Positions 35,582 to 46,283 of a DNA stretch of 64,000 nt are shown here, piece after piece. The notes under the pieces were generated by a model. That model made no database searches, had not been told where the DNA came from, and worked only from the letters and a program-made list of their open reading frames with translations. The stretch comes from JALZKA01 sp963701205. Lineage in GTDB: Bacteria; Actinomycetota; Thermoleophilia; Solirubrobacterales; 70-9. The stretch spans positions 868,001 through 932,000 of the forward strand of contig OY969575.1 in NCBI GenBank assembly GCA_963701205.1. The letters run 5' to 3'. The position numbers and the translations under genes were made by a program. The number at the start of each line of letters is the position of its first letter. Position 1 is the first letter of the stretch.

Positions 35582-36328
35582 TCAGCCGGACCCAAGGAAC
35601 CGGCGCAACCCGTCAACGAGGGCTACCGCCATCCGCTTGCGGGGCCGCGCGTCCATCAGCAAGCCAACATCCCGGCTGTTGCGCATGTTTCCGACCTCGA
35701 TGAAGACCTTCGGCACGTCTGACAGGCGCAATCCCCCCAGATCCCCCCGCCGATCCAGCCCGCGCGATCCGACATAGTTCGAAACCGGGACGCCGGACTT
35801 GCGCTGGAAGTGGCCGCGGATCGCGCGGGCCAGCGAACGCGACGCAACAAAGATGTCGTCGGTCAATCCCCGGATCTTCGTCGGGTAGATCACGTGAAAC
35901 CCGCGACCGGAAGCGGGGCCACCGTCAGCGTGGATTGATACCGCTGCATCGGCGTTAGCGCGGTTGCCGATCTTCGCGCGCCGGTCAACGCAGGGACCCA
36001 CGCCGTGGTTGTCGCGCCGGGTCATCACCACCTTCGCACCGCGGCGAACCAGCACCCGCTTGGTCCGCTTGGCAAGGGCCATGTTGAATCGCCATTCGGC
36101 ATAGCCGGAGGCGGTCTGCGTCCCCGTTGTGTCACATGCCTTCTTCTGTCCCCGCCCGATCGATACGGGCCGATTGACCCGCTCGGGGTGCGCGGCGTTG
36201 CCGCCATTGTGGCCTGGGTCGAGGACGATCGTGGCGCCTGCCAAGGGCCGCTTGAGCACGGGTTCCGCCGGCGCGGCGGCGGCCGCTAGCGCGAACGAGC
36301 CGAACATTGAAAGGATTGGAAGCAGCAT
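35582..36328 (-). CDS. N-acetylmuramoyl-L-alanine amidase (Amidase_3)
   Basis: The 248-residue protein has a signal peptide (LLPILSMFGSFALAAAAAPA) and an Amidase_3 domain with zinc-site motifs TIVLDPGHNGG (37-43), VSIHADGG and the catalytic glutamate in VFIEVGNMRN. It cleaves the bond between MurNAc and the peptide in peptidoglycan, outside the membrane. An insertion (ACDTTGTQTASGYAEW) sits between the first two motifs. Leaderless, with TACCCT 8 nt upstream; divergent from the small membrane protein gene. Confidence 0.88.
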   Translation of the reverse strand: MLLPILSMFGSFALAAAAAPAEPVLKRPLAGATIVLDPGHNGGNAAHPERVNRPVSIGRGQKKACDTTGTQTASGYAEWRFNMALAKRTKRVLVRRGAKVVMTRRDNHGVGPCVDRRAKIGNRANADAAVSIHADGGPASGRGFHVIYPTKIRGLTDDIFVASRSLARAIRGHFQRKSGVPVSNYVGSRGLDRRGDLGGLRLSDVPKVFIEVGNMRNSRDVGLLMDARPRKRMAVALVDGLRRFLGSG

Positions 36329-36336
36329 CGCGTTGC

Positions 36337-36342
36337 AGGGTA
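36337..36342 (-). promoter_or_regulatory. -10 box TACCCT, leaderless start of the amidase gene
   Basis: On the minus strand TACCCT is followed by 8 nt and the ATG at 36328. It lies back to back with the 36375 box; the two start codons are only 59 bp apart. Confidence 0.55.
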
Positions 36343-36374
36343 GGCCAGCACGATTTATTGCTTCGACGCCGGAC

Positions 36375-36380
36375 TAGGCT
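36375..36380 (+). promoter_or_regulatory. -10 box TAGGCT, leaderless start
   Basis: TAGGCT ends 7 nt before the ATG at 36388 with no ribosome-binding site. Confidence 0.55.
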
Positions 36381-36387
36381 CCCGCGC

Positions 36388-36798
36388 ATGAACCGAGAGG
36401 AGCGCATTGCCCTTTTCATCTTGTCGGGTGGGCGGCTCGTGATTGGAACGGGGATTTGGTTGGCCCCGAATGCCAGTCTGGGCGCACTTGGTTTCAGGTC
36501 AGTCGAAGGCCGCAAGCTTGCGGCAGCTCGACTGGTTGCCCTGCGCGACCTTGTGCTGGGCGGATGGCTCGTCAATGGAACTTCCGACCGGGCACGCTTA
36601 GCGGCCGCCGTCCGCGTGACGGTGATCTTCGACGCGGCGGATGCGATCGCGTTTGGGCTGATCGCGCTCGGTTCTGAGCGCTACTCCAAGGCCGGTCGTC
36701 GCGGCGCGGCATCGGCGCTTGCGGCCACGGTGCTCGGAGCGTGGCTTGCGAGCGAACTCGAGTCGGGCAAGCGGCGCAAGTTCCGCAACGCCAACTAG
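36388..36798 (+). CDS. Small membrane protein
   Basis: The 136-residue protein has three to four hydrophobic helices, with IALFILSGGRLVIGTGIWLA at the start and VTVIFDAADAIAFGLIAL in the middle, and a basic tail. It resembles small DUF4267-type membrane proteins; function unknown. Leaderless. Its stop overlaps that of the convergent cupin gene by 4 bp. Confidence 0.65.
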   Translation: MNREERIALFILSGGRLVIGTGIWLAPNASLGALGFRSVEGRKLAAARLVALRDLVLGGWLVNGTSDRARLAAAVRVTVIFDAADAIAFGLIALGSERYSKAGRRGAASALAATVLGAWLASELESGKRRKFRNAN

Positions 36799-37166
36799 GC
36801 CCGCACGCGGCAAACGACAAACCAGCCGCTTCCGCTAATGAAGTTGGCGCTGTGGGGAACTCCGGGGGGAATAACCACCGCGCATGGGCCGGCCACCACC
36901 GACGGATCGCCCACATCACCCAGCGTCATTTCGTACGTCAGGCCGTCCTGCTCGCCGAGCAGGACGTTGATCTCGATTAGATCGGAGTGGGCGTGGGCGG
37001 GGCTGTAGCGCTCAACGGATGGGCAGTCGGCTTCGATTCGGTGAACCGCAATGTGAACGGGCGCTCCGACCGCGAAGAGCCGCACGATCTCGTCGACGTC
37101 ACGGTAGCCGGGGTTGGCCTGCGACATCGGCGCTTGCTCAAGTGGGTAGATCGCCGCAGCCTCCAT
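36795..37166 (-). CDS. Cupin-domain protein of the PP-loop/methyltransferase operon
   Basis: The 123-residue protein is a single small cupin. The metal-site pattern is present as AHAHSD with a downstream glutamate, and the second cupin motif as GPCAVVIPPGVPHSANF. Cupins of this size act as isomerases, dioxygenases or binding proteins. The ATG lies 13 bp beyond the stop of the PP-loop gene, so it is the third gene of that operon. A longer frame from 37352 is rejected because it would overlap the PP-loop gene. Confidence 0.75.
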   Translation of the reverse strand: MEAAAIYPLEQAPMSQANPGYRDVDEIVRLFAVGAPVHIAVHRIEADCPSVERYSPAHAHSDLIEINVLLGEQDGLTYEMTLGDVGDPSVVAGPCAVVIPPGVPHSANFISGSGWFVVCRVRA

Positions 37167-37179
37167 AGCCCTAGGCACG

Positions 37180-38211
37180 CTACTTAGCGGACCTGGCAAC
37201 GAGGCGCCGGACAGCGTCGGCAACAGGTGCAGGAATGCCCTGGGCCAGCATTCGGGGATACATCGCGAGGTATCTGGTTTTCCGCAGTTGATCGAGGCGT
37301 TCAACGAGTTCGTCCGGCCCGTCGAAGGTCGCGAAATGCTCAAGCTGTCCAAGCGAATGCAGGGTCACCATCGCCGCCAGGCACTTGTCACAACGACTGC
37401 AGTTGAGCCGCTCGTCACGGTGCTCCCAGCACACGCGAAGATGGGCGCGGACAAGCGGGTGCTGGGCAAGCCGGCGCACCTTGGCTTCCCGGGCCACCTC
37501 GGCCCCGCGGTGCTCCACGGCCAGGTCCGCCGACGACCACAGCGGGTCGAGCCGCCAGTCCGAACCCCAGGGCCGCAGATCGTCGCGGGCATGCGTTGAG
37601 GACACAATCACCGCTCCGTACTCGTTGGAGAGCAGGTGGCCAAGCCCCGCCAACGCTGCTCCGTGGGTGACCTCCCACCCGGCCGTCGTGAACGTCGCGT
37701 GCTCGCGCAGGTTCGACCGCACCACGATCGCCTCGATCCCAACCGCGGCGGCGACCTCCCGAGTGGAAGCTTCGACCGCGCCAAGACGCCGCTCATCGTC
37801 GAGCTTGACGTCGAAGCCCTGGGCGAAGACCAGCGCCTCGGGCGGTGACGTGCTCAACAGCGCATGAAACGAGTCAACGCCCCCGGTAAAACACAGAGCG
37901 CTACCCAGCCGGCGGGCATCGGGTCTGCGGACACCGGTTGCGAGCATCGAGCGGGGCGCATACCCCCACCAGTCCTGGGCGATTGCCGCGATTCGCGCAA
38001 GATTGGCGTGCCAGCGCGCGTCAATCGGGGCACTGAGTTCCACGTTTGCCTTGCGCTTGAGCGCGGGCAACCACAGGAGTCCACCGAAGGCCTCCGCTGA
38101 CGCACGCAACTTGACGTCGGCCGATGAAAACCAGATCGGATCGCCATTGACATCAGCCTCGACGCGATCGGTCCTGATGGCCGGAGCACCAACCCGGACC
38201 ACACGCCTCAT
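37180..38211 (-). CDS. QueC-like PP-loop ATPase (paralogue with intact TGGVDS)
   Basis: The 343-residue protein contains a PP-loop ATP-pyrophosphatase motif, CFTGGVDSFHALL (TGGVDS at 109-114). Late in the chain a QueC-type zinc site follows: C261-x9-C271-x2-C274-x2-C277. Between them are VSSTHARDDLRPWGSDWRLD and LDPLWSS. QueC makes preQ0 nitrile by adenylating a carboxylate, so an ATP-dependent amide- or nitrile-forming step is plausible. It is longer than QueC at the N-terminus (about 100 extra residues), and no other queuosine gene is near. Its start overlaps the methyltransferase stop (ATGA). It is paralogous to the protein at 43061-44245. Confidence 0.75.
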   Translation of the reverse strand: MRRVVRVGAPAIRTDRVEADVNGDPIWFSSADVKLRASAEAFGGLLWLPALKRKANVELSAPIDARWHANLARIAAIAQDWWGYAPRSMLATGVRRPDARRLGSALCFTGGVDSFHALLSTSPPEALVFAQGFDVKLDDERRLGAVEASTREVAAAVGIEAIVVRSNLREHATFTTAGWEVTHGAALAGLGHLLSNEYGAVIVSSTHARDDLRPWGSDWRLDPLWSSADLAVEHRGAEVAREAKVRRLAQHPLVRAHLRVCWEHRDERLNCSRCDKCLAAMVTLHSLGQLEHFATFDGPDELVERLDQLRKTRYLAMYPRMLAQGIPAPVADAVRRLVARSAK

Positions 38212-39053
38212 GCGCGCTTGCTGACGACCCGCGCATACGTCGCGGGTCGTCGAGCCCCCGCGGCCGCCTGGCGCGTGCTCATCAACCCCTCGTCCTCCCA
38301 TAAATCCAGGGTTTCGATCGCCAGTCCGGCCCCTTCCAACATGGCCACCAACTCGTCGGCGCTAGTGATCGGCCAGACCTGCACTGAGAGTGCGAAGCGC
38401 CGCGCAGCCGCAGCGAGCTCATCAACCGTCAGTCCTGAAGGCAGCACGGACCCGGCGTCGATCTCAGCCCGTACGCGGTGTTCAAAGGCGTCCGCACGCT
38501 CTTCGCTCGGAACCTCCGGACCGTTTCCGGGCTGCAGGCGGCACGACGTCACAACGGCTCCCCCGGGACGCAGGCCTCGGTGCCATGACACGGCGAGTTG
38601 CTCCCGCTCGGGCGGCGTGAGCAACGTGAGCAACGACTCGGTTGTGATCACGTCCCATCGAGCCTCGAGATCGAGCGTCGTGGCGTCGGCAAGCAGCGTG
38701 GCGATCGCCAACGGACGCGATGCCGCCCACCAACGGCAGAGCATGAGCGGGGTCGGGCAGCGGTCAAGGACAGTGACGGCGGGGGCCGGAGCACCGACAC
38801 CTTCGAACGCCGCGACCACGGCGTTCAACATGCCGTAGTCAGCGCACCCCGAGACGAGCACGTCGCGCGCGCCCGCCTGGGCAAGGGAACCGATCTGCTG
38901 GCGAAAGAAATCACCGTGGATTTCCGGCGTGACGACCAGGTCGAGCAGGCGCAGATCCTGGATCGCGCCGTGGTAGGCGCCGCACTCGTGGCTGCACAAC
39001 GCCGGGGCCAGAGCACGCGCCAGGGGCGCCGATGAGTCGAGGTCGGACCGCAC
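38208..39053 (-). CDS. SAM-dependent methyltransferase-like protein
   Basis: The 281-residue protein has a class I methyltransferase core: DVLVSGCADYGML (motif I), VTVLDRCPTPLMLC with the acidic residue of motif II, LLADATTLDL, and WDVITTESLLTLL. The N-terminal segment (LCSHECGAYHG) carries two cysteines and a histidine that might bind metal. Glycines of motif I are partly replaced (GCADYG), so activity should be tested. First gene of the operon methyltransferase - PP-loop - cupin; GTG start, leaderless, with TATCAT 6 nt upstream. Confidence 0.7.
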   Translation of the reverse strand: MRSDLDSSAPLARALAPALCSHECGAYHGAIQDLRLLDLVVTPEIHGDFFRQQIGSLAQAGARDVLVSGCADYGMLNAVVAAFEGVGAPAPAVTVLDRCPTPLMLCRWWAASRPLAIATLLADATTLDLEARWDVITTESLLTLLTPPEREQLAVSWHRGLRPGGAVVTSCRLQPGNGPEVPSEERADAFEHRVRAEIDAGSVLPSGLTVDELAAAARRFALSVQVWPITSADELVAMLEGAGLAIETLDLWEDEGLMSTRQAAAGARRPATYARVVSKRA

Positions 39054-39059
39054 GAGGCC

Positions 39060-39065
39060 ATGATA
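39060..39065 (-). promoter_or_regulatory. -10 box TATCAT, leaderless start
   Basis: On the minus strand TATCAT is followed by 6 nt and the GTG at 39053. It is divergent from clpB and about 35 bp from the HAIR-like operator. Confidence 0.5.
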
Positions 39066-39099
39066 CGTAGGCGCGGCCAGGCGATACCAACATGCCTGT

Positions 39100-39122
39100 A
39101 TCTTAGTGGCTTACACTTAGAT
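39100..39122 (+). promoter_or_regulatory. HAIR-like operator upstream of clpB
   Basis: ATCTTAGTG and CACTTAGAT form an inverted repeat with one mismatch around GCTTA; counted as HAIR it is TCTTAGT-N7-ACTTAGA, the 7-7-7 layout of CTTGAGT-N7-ACTCAAG. It lies just upstream of a TAAGGT -10 box (39130-39135), over the -35 and spacer region, where binding would block the promoter. Confidence 0.6.
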
Positions 39123-39144
39123 TTCCTGCTAAGGTTACGTGCTA

Positions 39145-41726
<2,582 letters not shown>

Positions 41727-41730
<4 letters not shown>

Positions 41731-43064
41731 CGTCCCGCGTCCGAGCCCTCAAGCACAGCGCTCTGATCCCCGCTCACCCTTGAAAAGGGCGCCGTTCCGG
41801 GGTGATCAAGCGACTCCAGGTCGTCGATCCAGACGGCGTCGGGATTCAGACGCGCCAGCTCAACCCGGTTCGTGGCGCGCGGGTCGCGTGATCGTAGGAG
41901 CTTCAGGACGAATGCCTCACCGTCCGGAGTCGCAACCCGGCCATCCACGCAAACCTTGCCGACCGTCGTTGACATCACAGGGCCTCGCACCGTTCGTGAA
42001 AGGCCCGAGATCAGGCTTACCGCCTCGTCGTAGATCGTCAGCGCCCGGTCCAGGGAAACCTCGAAGTAATGGCGGGCGCCGGTATCGCGCTCGACAAACA
42101 TGTAGTACGGAATCGCGCCAAGGTCGGTCTGGCGGCGCCACATGTTTGCCCACAACGACGCCGAGTCATTGACGCCCCGGATCAACGGAGCCTGGCAGCG
42201 AATCGTGGCTCCGCTCGCCAGGATGCGTCCAATCGCCTTGACCGTCCGGGCGGGAGTCAGCTCGCGCGGATGCGAGAAATGCGCCATCACGCTCAGGTGC
42301 CTCCCCGACGCCGTGATCCGGCCGAACAGGTCCAGAAGCTGATCCGCGTCACGATCGGCCAGGAAGCGGTCAGGGTGATACGACAGCGCTTTGCTGCCAA
42401 TCCGGATCCGGATGTGGCTGAGGTCAGGCGCCAAGAACGGCTCCAAGTGCTTCGCCAGCACCGCCGTCCGCATCACCAGCGGATCGCCGCCGGTGATCAG
42501 GACATCGCTCACCTCAGGGTGCGCTCGGAGGTAATCAGCAACGTTCTCGGGCGTGCGGGTCGCGAATCGCGGCTGTCCCGGGACGAACTGCGGCCAGCGA
42601 AAGCAGTACGTGCAGTACGCGTGACACGTCTGGCCCTCGGCCGGGAAGTAAAGGAGCGTGTCCGGATACTTGTGCTGGACCCCGTCGAGGGGAGCGCCCT
42701 CATGCCTGGGTACGTTCATTTCGACCTGCCCGGCCGGGTGCGGATTCAGTCGCCGATGAACGTCTCCGGCAATCGCGTTCAGTTCATCGGCCGGGGCATT
42801 CGCCGCGACCGCCGTGGCGACTCGGTCGTAGTCTCGGGGCTCCAGCATTTCCCGCCGGGGAACCGTCAGCCGGTAGATCGGATCCTCGGCCGGGTCACCC
42901 CAATCGATCAATTCGTCGGCCACGAACGAGCTGAGCCGGAACGGCAGGACACAGGAGACCACCAGCGCTTCGTGTGCGAGTTCGAGATCGAGATCGAAAC
43001 GCCGGACCAGCGCGTCGATGTTGCGGCGGGTATAGGTCCTGAGGCCCGGCACCTGGACCGTCAC
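41727..43064 (-). CDS. KamA-like radical-SAM aminomutase family protein
   Basis: The 445-residue protein has the radical-SAM cysteine motif C147-x3-C151-x2-C154 (CHAYCTYC), a VLITGGDPLVM segment and the KamA-type IRCQAPLIRGVND. The usual PLP motif PGGGGK is replaced by MSTTVGK with a lysine at about 370, a form known from uncharacterised members of the KamA family. It may therefore be an aminomutase (alpha to beta amino acid) or an unknown radical reaction. The GTG at 43064 overlaps the stop of the PP-loop gene by 4 bp, so the two are cotranscribed; it converges with clpB with a 4-bp overlap. Confidence 0.75.
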
Positions 43065-44245
43065 GACCGCCGCGCCAGAATCCGCCGCGCCTTGCGAGCC
43101 GTTCGCCGACGCCGACGCCGCCACGCTCGCCGGCGATCGGCGCGACGCTGCTCCTTTGCTGCCTCTGCATCCATCCTCCGGGTTTCCTCACGCTTCTCCA
43201 CCCACGCGTCGCGAACGTCTGCCAGCGTCGCGGGCAGCCCGGAAGTCCAGCCGAGCTGCGCTGCAGCGCCCGGCTCCGTCTCGCTCGCGCGAACCGCGTC
43301 AGCGGTCAGCTCACCCTCGAACGGAGGCCAATCGTCGGTGTTGACCCCGTGCCAGGCCAGCGCCGTCATGGTCCGCAGGCACTTGCCACAGCGGCCGCAG
43401 TTGCCGGCGTCGCGTGCCATCCAGCAGACCTTCAAGGACCGCAGAACCACCGGGTGCGTGGCGACAACGCCCACTCGCCCGAGCCGGTCGAGCTCGTAGG
43501 CATCCTGCCGAACGTTGGTCCCCTCGGTGCTCCAGAGCGGATCAAGGTCATGGCGGCTGCCCCGCGGCTCGCTGCCGACGACAGGCTGGGTCGAACCGGT
43601 GATGATGCTCTTGAACATCGGTGCAAGCATCAGCGCCGGGCTGACGTAGGCGACCCCGAACGACCGCGGCCAGCCGATCAAGCCGCGAAGCAGCTCCTTC
43701 GCGTTGGACTCAAGGCGGATGAGCGGCAGGCCGAGCTCGTCGGCGACCGCTTCGTTGCCTTTCCAGATCTGCGCCTGGACGGGCGAGGGGAATGCCCATT
43801 CGATATCGAAACCGCCCAGCAAGTGGGTGACGCGCTCGGGGATCCCGCCAGTCAGCGAACGGACCAGCGTCGCCCCGGTATCGACTCCACGCGAATAGAA
43901 GACCCCAACTCCGTCCGCCGGCCGGGGTGCGGACCCGACCGGTGCCGAAATCTTCACCGGCCGGTACCCCCACCAACTCTGGAAGATTCGACTGGCGGTC
44001 GCCGCGGCGGCGGTCAGCCGGGCCGACGCCGGAGCCTCGAATCGAAGGTCCTCCCTGAGCCGGCCGGCAACCTGGGTCGCGATTGGGACGAACGGGGTCG
44101 AGCTCGCATCGACGAATTCCGCGTACTCGGCGGGTACCGCCATCCACGCCTCAAAGTCCGCACGCCGGGGATCGTCGAACCCAAAGCGGGCACGGAGCGT
44201 CGCACGCGTGGCGCCAACCTCAAGCTGTGGGGCGGAGACGATCAT
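43061..44245 (-). CDS. QueC-like PP-loop protein, degenerate ATP motif
   Basis: The 394-residue protein is the paralogue of that at 37180-38211: it shares the WWGY segment, DLDPLWS, HPVVLRSLKVCW and a QueC-type zinc site, C274-x8-C283-x2-C286-x2-C289. Its PP-loop reads VFYSRGVDTGATL (SRGVDT at 118-123) instead of SGGVDS, so the first glycine is an arginine and ATP use is uncertain. The C-terminus adds an Arg/Lys-rich tail of about 55 residues. First gene of a two-gene operon with the KamA-like gene. A CAAACT box lies 7 nt upstream on the minus strand. Confidence 0.7.
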   Translation of the reverse strand: MIVSAPQLEVGATRATLRARFGFDDPRRADFEAWMAVPAEYAEFVDASSTPFVPIATQVAGRLREDLRFEAPASARLTAAAATASRIFQSWWGYRPVKISAPVGSAPRPADGVGVFYSRGVDTGATLVRSLTGGIPERVTHLLGGFDIEWAFPSPVQAQIWKGNEAVADELGLPLIRLESNAKELLRGLIGWPRSFGVAYVSPALMLAPMFKSIITGSTQPVVGSEPRGSRHDLDPLWSTEGTNVRQDAYELDRLGRVGVVATHPVVLRSLKVCWMARDAGNCGRCGKCLRTMTALAWHGVNTDDWPPFEGELTADAVRASETEPGAAAQLGWTSGLPATLADVRDAWVEKREETRRMDAEAAKEQRRADRRRAWRRRRRRTARKARRILARRS

Positions 44246-44264
44246 GGCCGGGAGTTTGCCCTAC

Positions 44265-44270
44265 TACTAT
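44265..44270 (+). promoter_or_regulatory. -10 box TACTAT, leaderless start
   Basis: TACTAT ends 8 nt before the GTG at 44279, in a 33-bp divergent intergenic space between the PP-loop and dioxygenase genes. Confidence 0.5.
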
Positions 44271-44278
44271 TCCCGGCC

Positions 44279-45022
44279 GTGCAAGAGCTGGCCAACTCCG
44301 CGGCGACGACAACCAGATCCGCCTGGCAGAACGAGCTTGCGGCCAACGGCTGGGCAATCGTCCGCGGGTTTGCCGAACCGACACGCGCGGAGCGCGCGCT
44401 GGGCGAACTCGGGGAGCTACGCGAGCAATACGGGGCGGTGCTGCGCCACCAGGTCAAGGCGAAGCCCGGCTTCGACCACCTTCAGTACACCCATTCCCGA
44501 AACGGGATCACTCCGCACACCGAGGCGCCGGGACTGCCCTCGCCCCCTCGCTATGTGGCGCTTCATTGCCACCGCCAGGCCCGCTGTGGCGGTGGCCACA
44601 CCCTGCTCGCCGACGGCTACGCGATGATCGCCGCACTCGAGCCGACGCTCCGCGACGAGGCGCAGCGCCGACCGATTCGCTTCGACCTCGTCAGGGGCGC
44701 CGATTCGGATTCGGGCCTGGTTGCCGCCCCGATCCTGGCCCCAGTCGACGGCGATCAGATTCCCACTCTCCGCTACTCCTACAGCGTGCTGCGCGACAAC
44801 TCCGTCAGTGCCCCGGTCCATGACGATCTTGAGGACCTCGAGGACCTCGATCCGTTTCACGCGGCTATGTGCAAGCAGGGCCTCGAGCACATGGAATCCG
44901 AAGGTTTTGGAGCGCTACCGGGAGACGGCGAACTTCTGATCTTCGACAACTGGCGCATGATCCATGCGCGCGACACCTACACCGACCCCGAACGGCATCT
45001 GACCCGCTATTGGGTCGGGTAG
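44279..45022 (+). CDS. TauD/TfdA-family Fe(II)/2-oxoglutarate dioxygenase
   Basis: The 247-residue protein starts with the taurine-dioxygenase-type opening (GWAIVRGF) and has a first metal motif H80-T-E82 (PHTEAPGLPSPP) with glutamate instead of the usual aspartate. Further motifs are HCHRQARCGGGHTLLADG, a distal histidine at about 229 (DNWRMIHARD) and an arginine near 243 for 2-oxoglutarate. It should hydroxylate or desaturate an unknown substrate. It starts 33 bp from the PP-loop gene and overlaps the convergent sulfotransferase gene by 16 bp at their ends. Start GTG, leaderless. Confidence 0.75.
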   Translation: MQELANSAATTTRSAWQNELAANGWAIVRGFAEPTRAERALGELGELREQYGAVLRHQVKAKPGFDHLQYTHSRNGITPHTEAPGLPSPPRYVALHCHRQARCGGGHTLLADGYAMIAALEPTLRDEAQRRPIRFDLVRGADSDSGLVAAPILAPVDGDQIPTLRYSYSVLRDNSVSAPVHDDLEDLEDLDPFHAAMCKQGLEHMESEGFGALPGDGELLIFDNWRMIHARDTYTDPERHLTRYWVG

Positions 45023-45888
45023 CCGAGCTCCCGCAGTACGTCGCCCGCCACGGCCTCGAACCGCCGTCGGTCTTCGGCGCTTAGCTCGTCCCGCCAGGCC
45101 CCGGCTCGAGCTCCCGAGATCGGGGAGCTAACACGCTCAAACTGCGTCAGGCGCTGGCTGGCGGTTCGAAACTCGCCGCTCGCAAGCCGGATATCGGAGA
45201 CCTCCGCGAGTCGATCCGCGGCCCGCGAATGGAACTCAAGCATCGCCGGGTCCCAATCGAGTTGTAGACGATCGCAAAGCTCGCGCAGAACCGCCTCAGG
45301 GTCCGCCGTCAGATCCTCGTAGCGCACCTCGACATAGGCACCCTCGGGCAGCGCCCCACCCTCACGGCGAGCGCACTGCACTTCCCGACGCCAACGGCGG
45401 GCAATCGCGCGCGGGTTGCGCATGCCGAGGGTTCGCTGCATCATCGAGGTGCAGACATCCCGGCCGTCGCGAATCAGGTGGATGAAGAGTGCCTCGTCAA
45501 GAACGGCATGGATCGAGGCGATGTGATTTACATGCGGAGGCGACTTGTCCCCCCAGCGCGGCTTGCCCTGACCGTTGGCGTAAAGCTCGAAAAAACACCG
45601 AGCGGCCTGCCCGGCATCGACCTCACCGTGTTCACGAAGCCGTTGGCGGAGCGCGTCCGGATCAAGGTGAAAATCGCTCCAGCGCTCCCAGGAAATCAGG
45701 AAGTCCGCAGCCACGTCGGGATGGGCGCGAGGTCCCACGCGCTCAATTAGTCCGGGAAGAAATCGGCTTTCGGCCGGAATCGCAAGCTGTGGATGCGAGT
45801 CCAACATCATCCTCAGAAGCGTTGTGCCCGAGCGCGAAACGCCAACGACAAAGGGGGCCGGCAAAGGTGAACGCGGGTTTCCGGGCAT
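45007..45888 (-). CDS. Sulfotransferase
   Basis: The 293-residue protein has the PAPS 5'-phosphosulfate loop VVGVSRSGTTLLRMMLD (SRSGTT at 18-23), the 3'-phosphate motif IHLIRDGRDVCTSMM and a WGDKSPPHV segment. It transfers sulfate from PAPS to a carbohydrate, lipid or small molecule. I choose the ATG at 45888: a TATCGT box lies 11 nt upstream, and the TTG at 45900 falls within or before that box. Convergent with the dioxygenase gene. Confidence 0.8.
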   Translation of the reverse strand: MPGNPRSPLPAPFVVGVSRSGTTLLRMMLDSHPQLAIPAESRFLPGLIERVGPRAHPDVAADFLISWERWSDFHLDPDALRQRLREHGEVDAGQAARCFFELYANGQGKPRWGDKSPPHVNHIASIHAVLDEALFIHLIRDGRDVCTSMMQRTLGMRNPRAIARRWRREVQCARREGGALPEGAYVEVRYEDLTADPEAVLRELCDRLQLDWDPAMLEFHSRAADRLAEVSDIRLASGEFRTASQRLTQFERVSSPISGARAGAWRDELSAEDRRRFEAVAGDVLRELGYPTQ

Positions 45889-45927
45889 CCAGGCGCGCAA
45901 CGATACTCGCGCGGGCTGGAGCCGCGG

Positions 45928-45933
45928 TAGGCT
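45928..45933 (+). promoter_or_regulatory. -10 box TAGGCT of the GYD-domain/purD transcript
   Basis: TAGGCT lies 37 nt upstream of the ATG at 45971. The gene has an AAGGAG ribosome-binding site 7 nt before its ATG, so it is leadered and contrasts with the leaderless genes around it. Confidence 0.5.
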
Positions 45934-45970
45934 GCGGAGACCCGAACACCTGCGCCAAGGAGATAGAGCG

Positions 45971-46252
45971 ATGCCGACCTATGTGATGCTCACAAACCTC
46001 ACCTCTGATGGAGTTAAGACCCTGAAGTCGAACCCGTCTCGCGTCCAGGAGGTAAACAAGGAAGTCGAGGCGCTCGGCGCCAAGGTCCTTGACCAGTGGG
46101 CCGTGCTCGGCCGCTACGACTTCATCACCGTCGTCGAGGCGCCGGATCCGGAGACGATGGCGAAGGTCTCGGTCGAGTTGGGCTCCCGCGGAACCATGGT
46201 GTCCGAGACTCTCGTGGCGATCTCCGCTGACGAACTCGTCAAGGCGATCTGA
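45971..46252 (+). CDS. GYD-domain protein
   Basis: The 93-residue protein matches the small GYD domain (PF08734): MPTYVMLTNLTSDGVKTLK, LGAKVLDQWAVLGRYDFITVVEAP and a terminal VAISADELVKAI. The eponymous GYD is GRYD here. Function unknown; these ferredoxin-like proteins often form oligomers. It has a good ribosome-binding site and lies 31 bp upstream of purD, apparently in the same transcript. Confidence 0.75.
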   Translation: MPTYVMLTNLTSDGVKTLKSNPSRVQEVNKEVEALGAKVLDQWAVLGRYDFITVVEAPDPETMAKVSVELGSRGTMVSETLVAISADELVKAI

Positions 46253-46283
46253 CTCCGCCCGACCTGATCTCGCAGGGCAAACA

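Noticed and set aside
36795..39053. Queuosine/preQ0 biosynthesis operon
   Set aside because: QueD, QueE and FolE homologues are absent, and the PP-loop protein has a long extra N-terminal region.
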